Counted from the first letter of the stretch, positions 28,101-36,832 are shown. The stretch: 64,000 nt of DNA from Sphingobacteriaceae bacterium DW12 (GCA_000783305.1 JROE01000002.1:1-64000); one strand, 5' to 3'. The notes: generated by a model from the letters alone, not told the origin. Made by a program: numbers and translations.

Positions 28101-28216
28101 ACTTTACCACTAAACGTCTGCACTTGGGCTTGCTGAGCAAATGTGAAGGCTAAGCTCAAACCCAGTATTAACGTAAGCATAACGATGCGTAACACATGTT
28201 GTCGAATTAATATCAT
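25130..28216 (-). CDS. SusC-family TonB-dependent transporter without STN domain, PUL B
   Basis: This 1028-residue outer-membrane transporter has a signal peptide (about 1-27, ending TFAQ), which leads directly to the carboxypeptidase-D-like domain (about 34-105, TFSGKVLSTSKKEIAGATIR). There is no STN domain. Then follow the TonB-box region (ALDEAVAVGFGTTSKAKVTG), plug (VIRGIGTLNNASPLIIIDGF, VLKDAASAAIYGNKAANGVV) and a barrel ending VKTFTGGLNLTF. Lack of STN fits control by an HTCS rather than FecI/FecR. It is the first gene of the minus-strand operon, and a candidate -7 element lies 23 nt before its start. Confidence 0.95.
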   Translation of the reverse strand: MILIRQHVLRIVMLTLILGLSLAFTFAQQAQVQTFSGKVLSTSKKEIAGATIRNLRTSQIGTSNQEGIFAITGKIGDQLEVTYMGFTTASLTITEATKPLIVELEETAIALDEAVAVGFGTTSKAKVTGAIATVSTADFKNRPLTDVSMALQGKVTGVQVTQNSGRPGADAGEVVIRGIGTLNNASPLIIIDGFESSFDKVDPKDIDNISVLKDAASAAIYGNKAANGVVLITTKKAKKGEASIEYNGYFSVQQVTRYPELLGSVDFLELYNEALLNSNKLPQYNQDYIDHFRKGEDLALYPDRNWADFYFKPATLQNHYVKINGGNENASYTLSGGVMDQKGILEGTSYRKYNFRANTVSNFFDNKVKITSNFAGYSGPQIDRVSGSGSTLARIVQMHPTVVAKMEGYGWTSWFYDDAVLEEGGKRESDLKNFNANVQGSIFFTNRLVMDIAANYDRSQDFTMTYAPNVYLYAIETGSNGEQTIGRNNNRESEIRESTYRHGNFSSFATLSYWFNLREKHHFKFLAGGQQSKWEGKYYQTERKRLTANLPSLEVGDPTTQKNSSWQTEVTNLSLFGRFNYDYADKYLFEANLRYDGSSKFAIDKKWGLFPSFSGGWRIGQEAFVKDNYDWINELKVRASWGKLGNEKIWSSYAGIDILSIGGSNYIWDDKEYTGAATSYIANKDLTWETTTQRNIGLDLSLFNSLQFSIDYYQKQTDDILMQLPVSSTFGFTETPWKNAGRMKNTGLEISLGYNKKIHDDLSLNGNVILSFNKNKILSLSDQPRILNSTTGLLLEEGLPINTLYGYETEGIYQNEAEIHQHLTTFDSDGAVVNSYSGLIAAPGDIRFKDQNKDGIIDMDHDRVALGNPNPDMLYSFSLGARYKQFDVTTFFQGVLGGEGWSQGELVSPFFNNYNTAGWMIDRWTPQKPNNTYQRVYIDSQRSSIKSAYYVEDLSYLRLKNIELGYTLSDPILQRIKLKGLRLFISGQNIFTLTKFKGFDPERSGKSNTNIYDYPLVKTFTGGLNLTF

Positions 28217-28328
28217 AAGTTTAAATTGGTTAATTGTTCAAATGTAATGAGGAGCCGTTTAGCGGTCGTATATGTTTGTACTAATATCTGCAAGATTTAT
28301 GGGTAAACCCGACAGGCGCTTTTGAATT

Positions 28329-28343
28329 AATCATATATATATG
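28329..28343. promoter_or_regulatory. Candidate HTCS operator, copy 2
   Basis: AATCATATATATATG is identical to 15819-15833 near the HTCS gene. It lies 113 nt upstream of the susC start and about 83 nt upstream of the candidate -7 box. The function is inferred only from the shared sequence and position. Confidence 0.4.
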
Positions 28344-28427
28344 ACTATTGAACATATCTGTATATATGCAAAATGCAACCTTTGGACTTATTAAGTGCTG
28401 GCTATTAGGTAATACAGGATGAGAGTT

Positions 28428-28455
28428 AAAAAAAACGCTTGGAGATATCCAAGCG
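28428..28455 (-). terminator. Rho-independent terminator of PUL C
   Basis: Perfect 8-bp arms CGCTTGGA (28436-28443) and TCCAAGCG (28448-28455) with a GATA/TATC tetraloop are followed, on the minus strand, by eight U residues (A-run at 28428-28435). This is the most classical terminator in the window and ends the metallophosphoesterase transcript. Confidence 0.9.
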
Positions 28456-28522
28456 GTAAACTAAATCAACAAAAGTGAGAATACAGACCTGTACTAGAGT
28501 AAGGAATGGTCTGGTACTGGAA

Positions 28523-29596
28523 TTACTTCAATTCAAACTTAAACTTGTCATAAGCTTCCTTTCGCTCGGAGAGGTGCTTGGTGGAGGGCGAAATACCGAA
28601 TAATGGTGAATACGTGCGAATGCCTATCGTCTTGCCATCGGGGAAGAACTCGAGTATACGAAGCCAACCATCGCCACCATTTCCTTCCCAACCTCCTCCA
28701 AGGGTCTGAACATTGAACATCATCTGGTGCACTTGCTGTCCATTTTCGTTTCTATCGATTCGATAGGAGACATTGTCTTCAAATTTGCCATTTCCATCTG
28801 CGGTGTGTCCGCAGATGACCAATTGGATGTTATTCGATTTGCTGACCAATTTTTCCCACACCTGCTGACCGTTGTTGCCCGGATGAATTTTGTACGGGTG
28901 ATGGTCGAGGTGCTTGGCTTTGGGCCCATTAGTGAGATAGGCATGGGTCATAAAAATAACCTTATGCTTGCTATAGGTAGGATTATCTGTCAGGCTACGG
29001 CACCACTCCAGTACCTCGTCCCGAGGGTGAAACTCTGTAGTAACCACCAGAATGGGATCCCAATTGTCCAGCTTAAATTCGAAAGCAGCATTTTCGATTG
29101 TAGCCCGTTGTTCCCGATTTGGAAAATTGGCTACCAAATGATCGCGCCAAGTGGAATTACGTTCAAAAGGAAAGTAGGTTGGGAAATGGGTATTCCCATT
29201 TTCAGACTTAGTATAACCGTAATCATGATTCCCCAAGGATACGATATAAGGCACCTTATTGTCCAAGCGCTTAAAGGAACGTGAGCTGGACTCCCACATC
29301 TCTCGACTGGTCTGATTGGTCATTTTGCGGTTCATGGATATGTTATCATTTTGCTCAACTAAATCTCCAGTGCACAATACTCCTTTTATATTGAGTGCAT
29401 TCAAATTATGTGCAATCCATGCAGTGGTGAGCTCCAAGATAGGCTGATTGATATCGTACTTGGTATAGCTTTGGGGATCCCCCAAAAGAATAAAACTATT
29501 GGACTTGGGATTTTCTAATGTTTGGGGGTCGGCTAAATGTTGGCCGTATGCAATAGTATACATCAAACTAAAAAAAACAATGCAAATTCTTTTCAT
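28523..29596 (-). CDS. Exported calcineurin-like metallophosphoesterase
   Basis: This 357-residue protein has a Sec signal peptide (about 1-18, ending IAYGQ) and the dinuclear-metal phosphoesterase motifs GDPQ (D40), CTGDLVEQND (D78), SLGNHDYG (N123, H124, D125), MTHAYLTNG and ICGHTADG (late His ligands). It should be a periplasmic phosphomonoesterase or phosphodiesterase. In this context it could remove phosphate from a glycan or act in purinergic or nucleotide scavenging. It is followed by a strong terminator and preceded by a decayed SusD tail, so it is best grouped with PUL C rather than PUL B. The substrate is unknown. Confidence 0.88.
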   Translation of the reverse strand: MKRICIVFFSLMYTIAYGQHLADPQTLENPKSNSFILLGDPQSYTKYDINQPILELTTAWIAHNLNALNIKGVLCTGDLVEQNDNISMNRKMTNQTSREMWESSSRSFKRLDNKVPYIVSLGNHDYGYTKSENGNTHFPTYFPFERNSTWRDHLVANFPNREQRATIENAAFEFKLDNWDPILVVTTEFHPRDEVLEWCRSLTDNPTYSKHKVIFMTHAYLTNGPKAKHLDHHPYKIHPGNNGQQVWEKLVSKSNNIQLVICGHTADGNGKFEDNVSYRIDRNENGQQVHQMMFNVQTLGGGWEGNGGDGWLRILEFFPDGKTIGIRTYSPLFGISPSTKHLSERKEAYDKFKFELK

Positions 29597-29666
29597 ATTA
29601 TTATCATTTTATGGTTTATTAAATTGGTCTCAACAAACTACCAGTCAGCTGTAATATAGATTATCA

Positions 29667-30149
29667 TCAGTTGATCCACCCTTGATTTTGCTTAAGATTA
29701 CTATTCATTTCCATCTCGGAAGCAGGAATGGGCCAGGTCCAATTCTGATCTCCTACCCACCGATAATTATAGGTGGCAGTACCCCAGATTTCGGTCATCC
29801 CGTTGCCTTCTTTGAACTTCTTCCGTTTCCATGTCCCCCAGCGGAACTCATCAAAGTAAAGGTGGTCTTCGAATGGTAACTCCCAATAGCGCTCACTGCG
29901 AATACGTAAACGAAGATCTGCGACATCTTTCACCTGTGTGTAACTATTGGAATTCAACAATTGGGCTAGAATCGGAAAGTAGTTAAAGGTAAAAGTAGAT
30001 AAAGAATTTGATAGCGGCTCCATCACTCTCACGTATGCTTCAAGCGACCAGCTTCTCAACATGAAGTGGCACTCTGAGGCAAAGAGAGATTGAACGTGTA
30101 ACATTGGAATTAACGAGGTTCTGCAGGGGTAAGTGATTTCATTAGGCAA
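29667..30149 (-). pseudogene. Decayed SusD C-terminal remnant
   Basis: The last 88 codons (about 29667-29933) read as a SusD C-terminus: LRLRIRSERYWELPFEDHLY, then FDEFRWGTWK, a gap, and TWPIPASEMEMNSNLKQNQG. This matches the 'R.ERR.EL.FEGHR.FDL.RW ... WPIP..E...N..L.QN' signature of the intact paralogues. Codons 1-72 of the open frame have no SusD pattern and no signal peptide, so about 80 percent of the gene is gone. It is not a copy of the adjacent intact SusD (31854-33443), whose tail differs. It probably records deletion of a further SusC/SusD pair that went with the phosphoesterase gene. Confidence 0.85.
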
Positions 30150-30279
30150 TAAAGATAGATTGTCGTGAAAAACTGTAAATAAGATATTTTACACTAGTTG
30201 TTAAACAAATATATGAAAAGTATCTCTAATAAGGTAGGAGTTATCAGAGATACTGTATTGTGCATCCTCGGCAATAAGA

Positions 30280-31779
30280 TTAATCTGCCTTTGGACTAGC
30301 GATTTGTGCAAAGAAGTCCTCTATTGCTTGTCTATCTATATAAACTATCTCGTGCATGCCTTGCGCAATGTGCTTAATTTTCAAAAATTTGGACCGTAAT
30401 ACCTCTGCTGAATAAGTGTGCCGTTCGGGATTCACCTTATTAGTCTTTCCGAGATTGACATGTGAATCAAATTGACCGATGAAGGTATTGTCCATTGTTA
30501 AATTGTTGGTGGATGCCTGTAGATCAAAGCTGGACTTTTGCTGTGCAATAAACATGTTTTCAAAAATCTTGGTTTGATCGGCGTATCCACCCCAGGAATC
30601 TGACGTCAATACAGAACGATGCACGTTGTCAGCACTTTTGGGTCCAGCATAGATAATATTTCTATATATGGATGTCTCCTTCGCCGGACCTGCAATATGA
30701 ATGGATGGTGAAAACATACCTATCCGGGTGGGCCGGGTTCGATTCCCGTCATCTATGCTCAAATTGTACTGTACGCGAGTGCCGATATTACCGATTTGAT
30801 CCTGTGATTCACCAGAATTACATATCAACACGAAACCGCCTGCATTGTGGTGGCTATAGTTGTATTGGATAACCGTATTCCGACAGTTGTAATCTGAATC
30901 AAATCCTTGCGCATCCCAAGGGGCATTATGTCCAGTGACTTCATTAAATTGGATGGTGGTATTGTCGCAGCTCCAAGGCCAAAATCCTGCCGCAGCTTCG
31001 GTTTGAGGTAGCGTCTCTGGGCAGTCTACCATTTTGTTAAATTCGATCAATGTGTTGACACAGGCTATAGGCACAATGCCATCCCCAGGTACTCCCTCAA
31101 TAAAATTGTTTCGGATAATGGTATTGGTACTGGGGAACCACCGATCGTTGCGATTCCAATTGGCACTCCAAATCATCCCGTTCCGTTGGCACCGTTTGAT
31201 AGTACAGTCTTCAATCACCAATGCGTCAAAATTGGAAAGAATGGAATCGCCACGGCTTTCTATTAGAATACCTGATCCTCCACCTTCGCTCTTAACCAAG
31301 CTGCCGTTGACATCTCGAATGTCTAAGCCGCTCAATACGATAGCATGAGCTGTACCATAATTCTTACTTTCCAGCTTAACACCTGTACGGGAGGGTAATA
31401 CCGCGGATCCGGTATTGACAACTTCAATGTCTTTGAGCTGTAGATAGGAGCTATTACAAATACGCACTGCATATAAGGAATGGTCCGGAGCCATGATGAC
31501 TGGCTTTGGGCCTTGACCATAAGTGGATACCACAATAGGTTCCATAAAGCTACCTTGCCCCGAAAGCTCTAGGATCTGCTTAAATATTTCTCCTCGCTTC
31601 AATACGATATGGTCTCCAGCGCTTAGCTGAAGGTCAGTTAATCTATTAAAGCTTTTCCAAGCCTCTTGGGAAGAAAGACCTGAATTCGTATCCTTACCGC
31701 CGGTCGGATCTATATAGTAGGTACTTGCTGACAAAAAATAAGGCATCAGTAAGAAAATAAGTATTTGCAATTGTTTCAT
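30280..31779 (-). CDS. Right-handed parallel beta-helix protein (putative polysaccharide-active), PUL C
   Basis: This 499-residue exported protein has a signal peptide about 1-18 (PYFLSAS), with no lipobox Cys, unlike its PUL B paralogue. The mature start TYYIDPTGGKDTNSGLSSQE and the following GDHIVLKRGEIFKQILELSG are the N-terminal cap. Beta-helix coils follow: SYLQLKDIEVVNTGSAV, DALVIEDCTIKRCQRNGMIW, TNTIIRNNFIEGVPGDGIV, NTLIEFNKMVDCPET, NTTIQFNEVTGHNAPW. The segment EAAAGFWPWSCDNTTIQFNE parallels the PUL B protein's RAEAAAAIWCIHSDHTQFRY. It should be periplasmic. Lyase or glycosidase activity is possible but no catalytic set is certain. Confidence 0.8.
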   Translation of the reverse strand: MKQLQILIFLLMPYFLSASTYYIDPTGGKDTNSGLSSQEAWKSFNRLTDLQLSAGDHIVLKRGEIFKQILELSGQGSFMEPIVVSTYGQGPKPVIMAPDHSLYAVRICNSSYLQLKDIEVVNTGSAVLPSRTGVKLESKNYGTAHAIVLSGLDIRDVNGSLVKSEGGGSGILIESRGDSILSNFDALVIEDCTIKRCQRNGMIWSANWNRNDRWFPSTNTIIRNNFIEGVPGDGIVPIACVNTLIEFNKMVDCPETLPQTEAAAGFWPWSCDNTTIQFNEVTGHNAPWDAQGFDSDYNCRNTVIQYNYSHHNAGGFVLICNSGESQDQIGNIGTRVQYNLSIDDGNRTRPTRIGMFSPSIHIAGPAKETSIYRNIIYAGPKSADNVHRSVLTSDSWGGYADQTKIFENMFIAQQKSSFDLQASTNNLTMDNTFIGQFDSHVNLGKTNKVNPERHTYSAEVLRSKFLKIKHIAQGMHEIVYIDRQAIEDFFAQIASPKAD

Positions 31780-31795
31780 CTCATGAGTTGATAAA

Positions 31796-31833
31796 GAGTG
31801 TAGCTTTCAATCGTATTATTGAAAGCTACACTC
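31796..31833 (-). terminator. Strong hairpin between susD and beta-helix gene, PUL C
   Basis: Perfect 16-bp arms (31796-31811 and 31818-31833, GAGTGTAGCTTTCAAT and its complement) with a 6-nt loop lie 20 nt after the susD stop and 17 nt before the beta-helix start. It may reduce read-through from susCD into the downstream genes. Confidence 0.75.
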
Positions 31834-31853
31834 GGTTAATTATTTGTTGATAC

Positions 31854-33443
31854 CTATTTCCAAAGGGGATGCTGCTCTAACTGGCTATTTGCATCCACTT
31901 CGGCCTGAGGAATGGGCCAGATGTATTCCTGTTCACCCCTGAAATTGCGCTTCTCGTAAAGAAAATAGGTTCCGATGTTATTAAAGAGTGCTCGCTCTGC
32001 TTCTATGTGATTGACAGCTTCTTGTAGCTCCTTCCATCTATATAGATCGAACAATCGAAGACCTTCAAAAGCGGTTTCTACTCTCCTTTCGTGCTTTATA
32101 AGATCTAATAATTGCGTCTTTGAAAGGTTCATACCTTCAACATCCTTAATGCTAGGCATGGCAACCCGAGCACGCACCTGATCAACAAGACCATAGACCT
32201 CTTGTTGATTGTAAGTGCCGCTTTGTACTAAGGCTTCTGCTAATGATAGTAATACTTCGGCATATCGAATGACGTAAAAGTCTTGTCCAGAATCCCATGC
32301 ATCATTAGAGGATTGATTTGGATTGAAATACTTATACACATATACGGTAGATCTGGAAGGTGCTGCTCCGCCAAAAAACTCAGCATTGGAGCTCCCCCAC
32401 TTCATCCCGGGAACAAAGAGCGTAGCTTTCAAACGGGGGTCGCGGTTTTCATAGCGCTTGCTATCGGGTCTATTATTTTGGAGGTCGTCAACGCCTTCTA
32501 CATATACAGATGAAGTATGAGTAGGTTTGCCGTCTAGACAATAGAAAGATTTGGCGAGATCTAAAGTTCCGTTTTCAGCCTCCAGAGGTGAATCATAATG
32601 GGCGGCAAAAGACGACCCTTCTTTTAGACCTGGGCCTTCAAAACGAACGGAAAATACAATTTCGTTGCTATTTTCGGCCGCTTGGGAGAAAAGGGTGCCG
32701 TAGTTGTTGTAAAGTCCGTATTTGCCGCTGCTGATGACGGCTTGATAGGCTTGGGTGGCTACATCCCATTGCTCATTATAAAGGGCCAATCTGCCCAATA
32801 GGCTTAAGGCTGCTCCCTTTGTAATACGTCCTCTACTGGCTGCCTCGATTGGTAATTTTGCAGCTGCATCACGCAAATCAGCTAGGACAACGTTGACGAT
32901 TTCCTTGCGTGGGGTCTTGGCCGTATTTGCATTGTCCATGCCCCTTTCTTCCCGTGTGAAGGGCACGTCATTGTAAGTCATTGTCAGATTGGTGTACATA
33001 AGCGAGCGGATGACGACTGCCTCAGCCTTCATTAGCTCTTTCTTTTCGGCATCCATATCAACACCCTCTATCCTGGTGATGAGCGTATTGCATCGGTTGA
33101 TAACTTCATAGGATGCCGACCAAAAGGAGCCAATGAGTCCACTGCTAGGTGTATGTGTACCGGTGGCAATATCAAAGCCGGCCATCCAACCATCCCAATT
33201 AAAATGCCCCCCATTATCGGTCAGATTGTCCATCATAGCAAATCCCTTTTCCCAAGGCCCACCGTTGTACAAATAGTTATTTTGGAGACCATCATAACAA
33301 GAGGTAAGCCCCATCATAGCGTCTTGCTCGGTGAGCCAAAAAGTCTCATTCGAAATGCCAGTCAAGGAATGTCTATCCAAAAAATCATCGCTACAGGCTC
33401 CTAGACTAAAACTGAGCAAGGTGATATATAGTAATTTTTTCAT
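31854..33443 (-). CDS. SusD/RagB-family surface lipoprotein, PUL C
   Basis: This 529-residue lipoprotein (LGAC, Cys about 17) has the early segment WLTEQDAMMGLTSCYDGLQN, the TPR helix MKAEAVVIRSLMYTNLTMTY, RYAEVLLSLAEALVQSG, and the C-terminal HERRVETAFEGLRLFDLYRW with IWPIPQAEVDANSQLEQHP. The position 11 nt after susC confirms the pair. It should cover the SusC barrel and bind glycan. Confidence 0.95.
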   Translation of the reverse strand: MKKLLYITLLSFSLGACSDDFLDRHSLTGISNETFWLTEQDAMMGLTSCYDGLQNNYLYNGGPWEKGFAMMDNLTDNGGHFNWDGWMAGFDIATGTHTPSSGLIGSFWSASYEVINRCNTLITRIEGVDMDAEKKELMKAEAVVIRSLMYTNLTMTYNDVPFTREERGMDNANTAKTPRKEIVNVVLADLRDAAAKLPIEAASRGRITKGAALSLLGRLALYNEQWDVATQAYQAVISSGKYGLYNNYGTLFSQAAENSNEIVFSVRFEGPGLKEGSSFAAHYDSPLEAENGTLDLAKSFYCLDGKPTHTSSVYVEGVDDLQNNRPDSKRYENRDPRLKATLFVPGMKWGSSNAEFFGGAAPSRSTVYVYKYFNPNQSSNDAWDSGQDFYVIRYAEVLLSLAEALVQSGTYNQQEVYGLVDQVRARVAMPSIKDVEGMNLSKTQLLDLIKHERRVETAFEGLRLFDLYRWKELQEAVNHIEAERALFNNIGTYFLYEKRNFRGEQEYIWPIPQAEVDANSQLEQHPLWK

Positions 33444-33454
33444 TTCGTTTAAAA

Positions 33455-36400
33455 TTAAAATCTAAGGTTGATACCAAACGAGTAGGTCTTGACATTGGGA
33501 TGAACATCATTACGCATATCCCAGCTTGCTTTTTCGGGATCGAAATCTTTAATGCTGCTAAAGGTGAGCAAATTGGCTCCGGCTACATAAAGTCGCAAAT
33601 TGGAGATGCCGTATTTTTGAAGTAAGGAACCCTCAAAATCATACCCAAGCTCGATATTCTTTAATCTTAGGTAGTCTCCACTGGTCAACCAGAACGAAGA
33701 ATACCGATCATTGATATTACCGCCGAGACGTGGCATAGTACCTTCGATATTGGAAGCACTGTATCGATTTAACCAACGCTGGGTAATATTCCCTCCATTG
33801 GATAGCGTGGTCTGCTCCCAATTGAAGCGATCTAGGCCTGCTATCCCCTGCCAAAACATGGATAGGGCTATTTTTTTGTACTGCAAACCGAGGTTAAAAC
33901 CATATTCCAACTTCGGGAATGGATTGCCGATGATCATACGGTCATCATCGCTGATATTGCCGTCTTGATTAATATCGGCATACATAATATCGCCCAACTG
34001 AGGTGTATTGCCATATTGGGTGATGGTCTTTGCGACTCCATCGACCATAGTCGTGCGAGCGAGGTCATCCTGCGTCCGGTAAAGACCTGTAGATACTAAA
34101 CCGTAATAGGAACTAATGGCATAACCTTCTCTATTGATGGTATTGGTACCATAATTATCAATACCTCTGTTGTCTACAATTTTATTCTTGACGGCAGAAA
34201 GGTTGAGGCCTAAGGACCACTTCCAATCTTCTCTTGCATCACGATAGGTTCCAGCAAACTCCCAACCTTTATTTTCGACCCGCCCAGCATTTTGGTAAGG
34301 TGCTGCCAATCCGCCCAAGAAGGATGGCGCCATTGCCAATCTTAATAAGATATCAGAGGTTTGCTTGTTGAACCAATCGAAGGTCAAAGACAACTTGCTA
34401 TCAAATAAGGTCACATCTATACCTAAATCGGTCATTTCTGTGGTTTCCCATCGAATGTTGTCATTTGCTAGATTGACCTTACGGAGTCCAGTGGATAATG
34501 CATCACCAAAATAGTAATTACCACCTACTTGGAGTGCTTGTGAAAAAGCATAGTTACCAATTTCTTGATTCCCCAGCCGCCCCCAACTTCCGCGAACTTT
34601 CAGTGCAGAAATAAAATCAACATCTTGCATAAAGGACTCTCTATCTACATTCCAACCGGCCGAGAACGATGGAAAGGTACCGTACCTATGTTTTTTGGGC
34701 ATTCGAGAGGATCCATCATGCCTTAAATTGACCTCTAGGAGGTACTTGGAGTCATAATTATAATTTAATCGTCCAAAGAATGACTGCAGTGCATTTTCAT
34801 ATGCGGACCCCGTGACTGCGGGATTGAGTGTTCCGCCATCAATCTCGTAAATATTATCGGTTGGAAAATTCTGAATGTAGGCAGACCCTAGATCTGTCCG
34901 ACCAACTTGTAGGGAGTGTGCTACCATCACGTCAAAGTGGTGCCTGTCGACAACCTTTTTATAGGAAAGGATATTCTCATTGAGGACGGTGGTGGACTTA
35001 AAATTGTAGTCATTTAGGCTATTGGTGGCAATCCGTTGAAGTACCTTACCATCAGGGCCATAAATCGTCCTAGTGGGACTAAATGTAGAGATATCTTGTC
35101 TAAATATTTTGTAACCTAAGTTGGTCTGGAATGATAATCCGGGTAATAGTTCAATACCGGCAAACATCTTACCATCGAAGCGTGTATTTTCGTAATCTTT
35201 GTTGCCTAGATACAGGGACTCGATGGGATTCTTAAAAATAGTGTGAGAAAGCGAAGTGCCATCAACGTAGCCGTAGTGACCATTTGAATATTTGACAGGT
35301 ACTGTAGGGCGAGTAAACCAATTGATCATACGCATCAGCCCCTCACCGGTCACATCGGTGATGGGTTCTTGGATATCCTGCTTACTACCTGATAGATTTA
35401 ATCCGACATTTACCTTTCCTAGACGTGAATCTACGTTGGATCTAAAGCCATACCTTTTACTACCGGTATTGAGCATTATCCCTTTTTGATCTAAGTACTG
35501 CGCCGATACCATAAATTTTGACACCTCATTTCCACCATTTACGGAGAGATGGTGTTGGTGCATTGGAGCAGTTCTAAACATTTCATCTAGCCATTTGGTG
35601 TCTGCAAATCGATCTGGATCTGAACCGTCCTCGATTTTCTTTAACATATCAGGCGTGTAGATGTCGGCACCTTTGGCGTCATTGAATGCCAATGCCCAAT
35701 CTTTGGCTCCAAGATACTTGGTCATGACACTGGGTGTCTGCGCTGCGACACTACCTGCATAACTGATCTTGGTGTGCTGTGGTAAACCGCGCTTGGTGGT
35801 TACCAAAATAACTCCGTTGGCTGCTCTAACACCATATATAGATGCTGACGCGGCATCCTTTAATACAGAGACAGAGGCTATATCATGTGGCGCAATATCT
35901 GAAATCTGAGACACATCGCTTTCCACGCCATCGATGAGGACCATGGGATTATTATTGTCGCTCAAGGTGCCTATACCACGAATTCTTATCTCTGGATTGT
36001 CCTTACCAGCTTGTGCACCGTTATTGGTCAGAACAACACCAGGAAGTCTACCCTGGAGCATGTTGGTGGTATTGGCCAAGGGGGTATTGGCTACCTCTTC
36101 AAAATTCACTGCGCTAACGGCGCCTGTTAAATTTTCTTTTTTCTGTGTACCATATCCCACGACGACGACCTCATCTACACTAATTAAATCATCCTCTAAA
36201 ACAATGGTGAGAGGGGTATAATTTTGAATGCTCTTCGTGACGGCCTTATAGCCTATGGAACTAAAGCTCAGTTGATCACCAATTGTGACCGGTAGGCTGA
36301 AAGCTCCCTGTTGATCGGTCTGCGATGAATTAGATTTGTCTTTAACCGTAATGGTAACCCCTGCTACCCCACGCCCGGACACATCTACAACCTTTCCGCT

Positions 36401-36832
36401 GATGCTTTGTTGGGATACTATCTCTACTGTCTGCGGTGCTGTCAGTCCTTTGGAACCGATTAGGGACTTGCTTGGCTTAGCTTTCTTGATGATAATGGCC
36501 TTATTCTCTATTACATATTCAAGATTGTGCTTTGCGAGCACCATATCTAAGGCCTTTCCTAGATTTTCATTTTTAAAATTGACATCCAAACGCATACTTG
36601 CGATATCAGATGACTTGGAAACCACGTCGTAATCGACCTGTTTTTTGATTGCTCGAAAAAAATCGGACATCTTAATATTCTTTCCAGAATAGCTGATTAC
36701 CTGACTATGAACCGTAGCGAAGCAGCTTAAGCTACAGACTAGAGTGAAAATTAGGGTGAGTTTCATAGATAACATAAGTTGGCTCGGTGGGCACAAAGGA
36801 TTACACCCCCAAAACATTTTAGGTTTTTTCAT
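33455..36832 (-). CDS. SusC-family TonB-dependent transporter with STN domain, PUL C
   Basis: This 1125-residue outer-membrane transporter begins with a long n-region before its hydrophobic core (LMLSMKLTLIFTLVCSL, about 19-35), a common feature of this subfamily. STN domain about 45-110 (ISYSGKNIKMSDFFRAIKKQ), carboxypeptidase-D-like domain about 140-215 (QSISGKVVDVSGRGVAGVTI), TonB-box region SVDEVVVVGYGTQKKENLTG, plug (IRGIGTLSDNNNPMVLIDGV, VLKDAASASIYGVRAANGVI), barrel ending VKTYSFGINLRF. The STN domain matches the FecR gene upstream. The transported sugar is unknown. Confidence 0.95.
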   Translation of the reverse strand: MKKPKMFWGCNPLCPPSQLMLSMKLTLIFTLVCSLSCFATVHSQVISYSGKNIKMSDFFRAIKKQVDYDVVSKSSDIASMRLDVNFKNENLGKALDMVLAKHNLEYVIENKAIIIKKAKPSKSLIGSKGLTAPQTVEIVSQQSISGKVVDVSGRGVAGVTITVKDKSNSSQTDQQGAFSLPVTIGDQLSFSSIGYKAVTKSIQNYTPLTIVLEDDLISVDEVVVVGYGTQKKENLTGAVSAVNFEEVANTPLANTTNMLQGRLPGVVLTNNGAQAGKDNPEIRIRGIGTLSDNNNPMVLIDGVESDVSQISDIAPHDIASVSVLKDAASASIYGVRAANGVILVTTKRGLPQHTKISYAGSVAAQTPSVMTKYLGAKDWALAFNDAKGADIYTPDMLKKIEDGSDPDRFADTKWLDEMFRTAPMHQHHLSVNGGNEVSKFMVSAQYLDQKGIMLNTGSKRYGFRSNVDSRLGKVNVGLNLSGSKQDIQEPITDVTGEGLMRMINWFTRPTVPVKYSNGHYGYVDGTSLSHTIFKNPIESLYLGNKDYENTRFDGKMFAGIELLPGLSFQTNLGYKIFRQDISTFSPTRTIYGPDGKVLQRIATNSLNDYNFKSTTVLNENILSYKKVVDRHHFDVMVAHSLQVGRTDLGSAYIQNFPTDNIYEIDGGTLNPAVTGSAYENALQSFFGRLNYNYDSKYLLEVNLRHDGSSRMPKKHRYGTFPSFSAGWNVDRESFMQDVDFISALKVRGSWGRLGNQEIGNYAFSQALQVGGNYYFGDALSTGLRKVNLANDNIRWETTEMTDLGIDVTLFDSKLSLTFDWFNKQTSDILLRLAMAPSFLGGLAAPYQNAGRVENKGWEFAGTYRDAREDWKWSLGLNLSAVKNKIVDNRGIDNYGTNTINREGYAISSYYGLVSTGLYRTQDDLARTTMVDGVAKTITQYGNTPQLGDIMYADINQDGNISDDDRMIIGNPFPKLEYGFNLGLQYKKIALSMFWQGIAGLDRFNWEQTTLSNGGNITQRWLNRYSASNIEGTMPRLGGNINDRYSSFWLTSGDYLRLKNIELGYDFEGSLLQKYGISNLRLYVAGANLLTFSSIKDFDPEKASWDMRNDVHPNVKTYSFGINLRF

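Larger units (their letters stand above)
28217..28522 (-). promoter_or_regulatory. Promoter region of PUL B susC
   Basis: This 306-nt gap without a gene holds, reading the minus strand, a terminator for the upstream phosphoesterase (28428-28455) and the candidate HTCS operator (28329-28343). It also holds TACATTTG (28239-28246), a match to the Bacteroidota -7 consensus TAnnTTTG, 23 nt before the susC start. No -33 TTTG is seen at the right spacing, as may be expected for an activator-dependent promoter. Confidence 0.45.
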
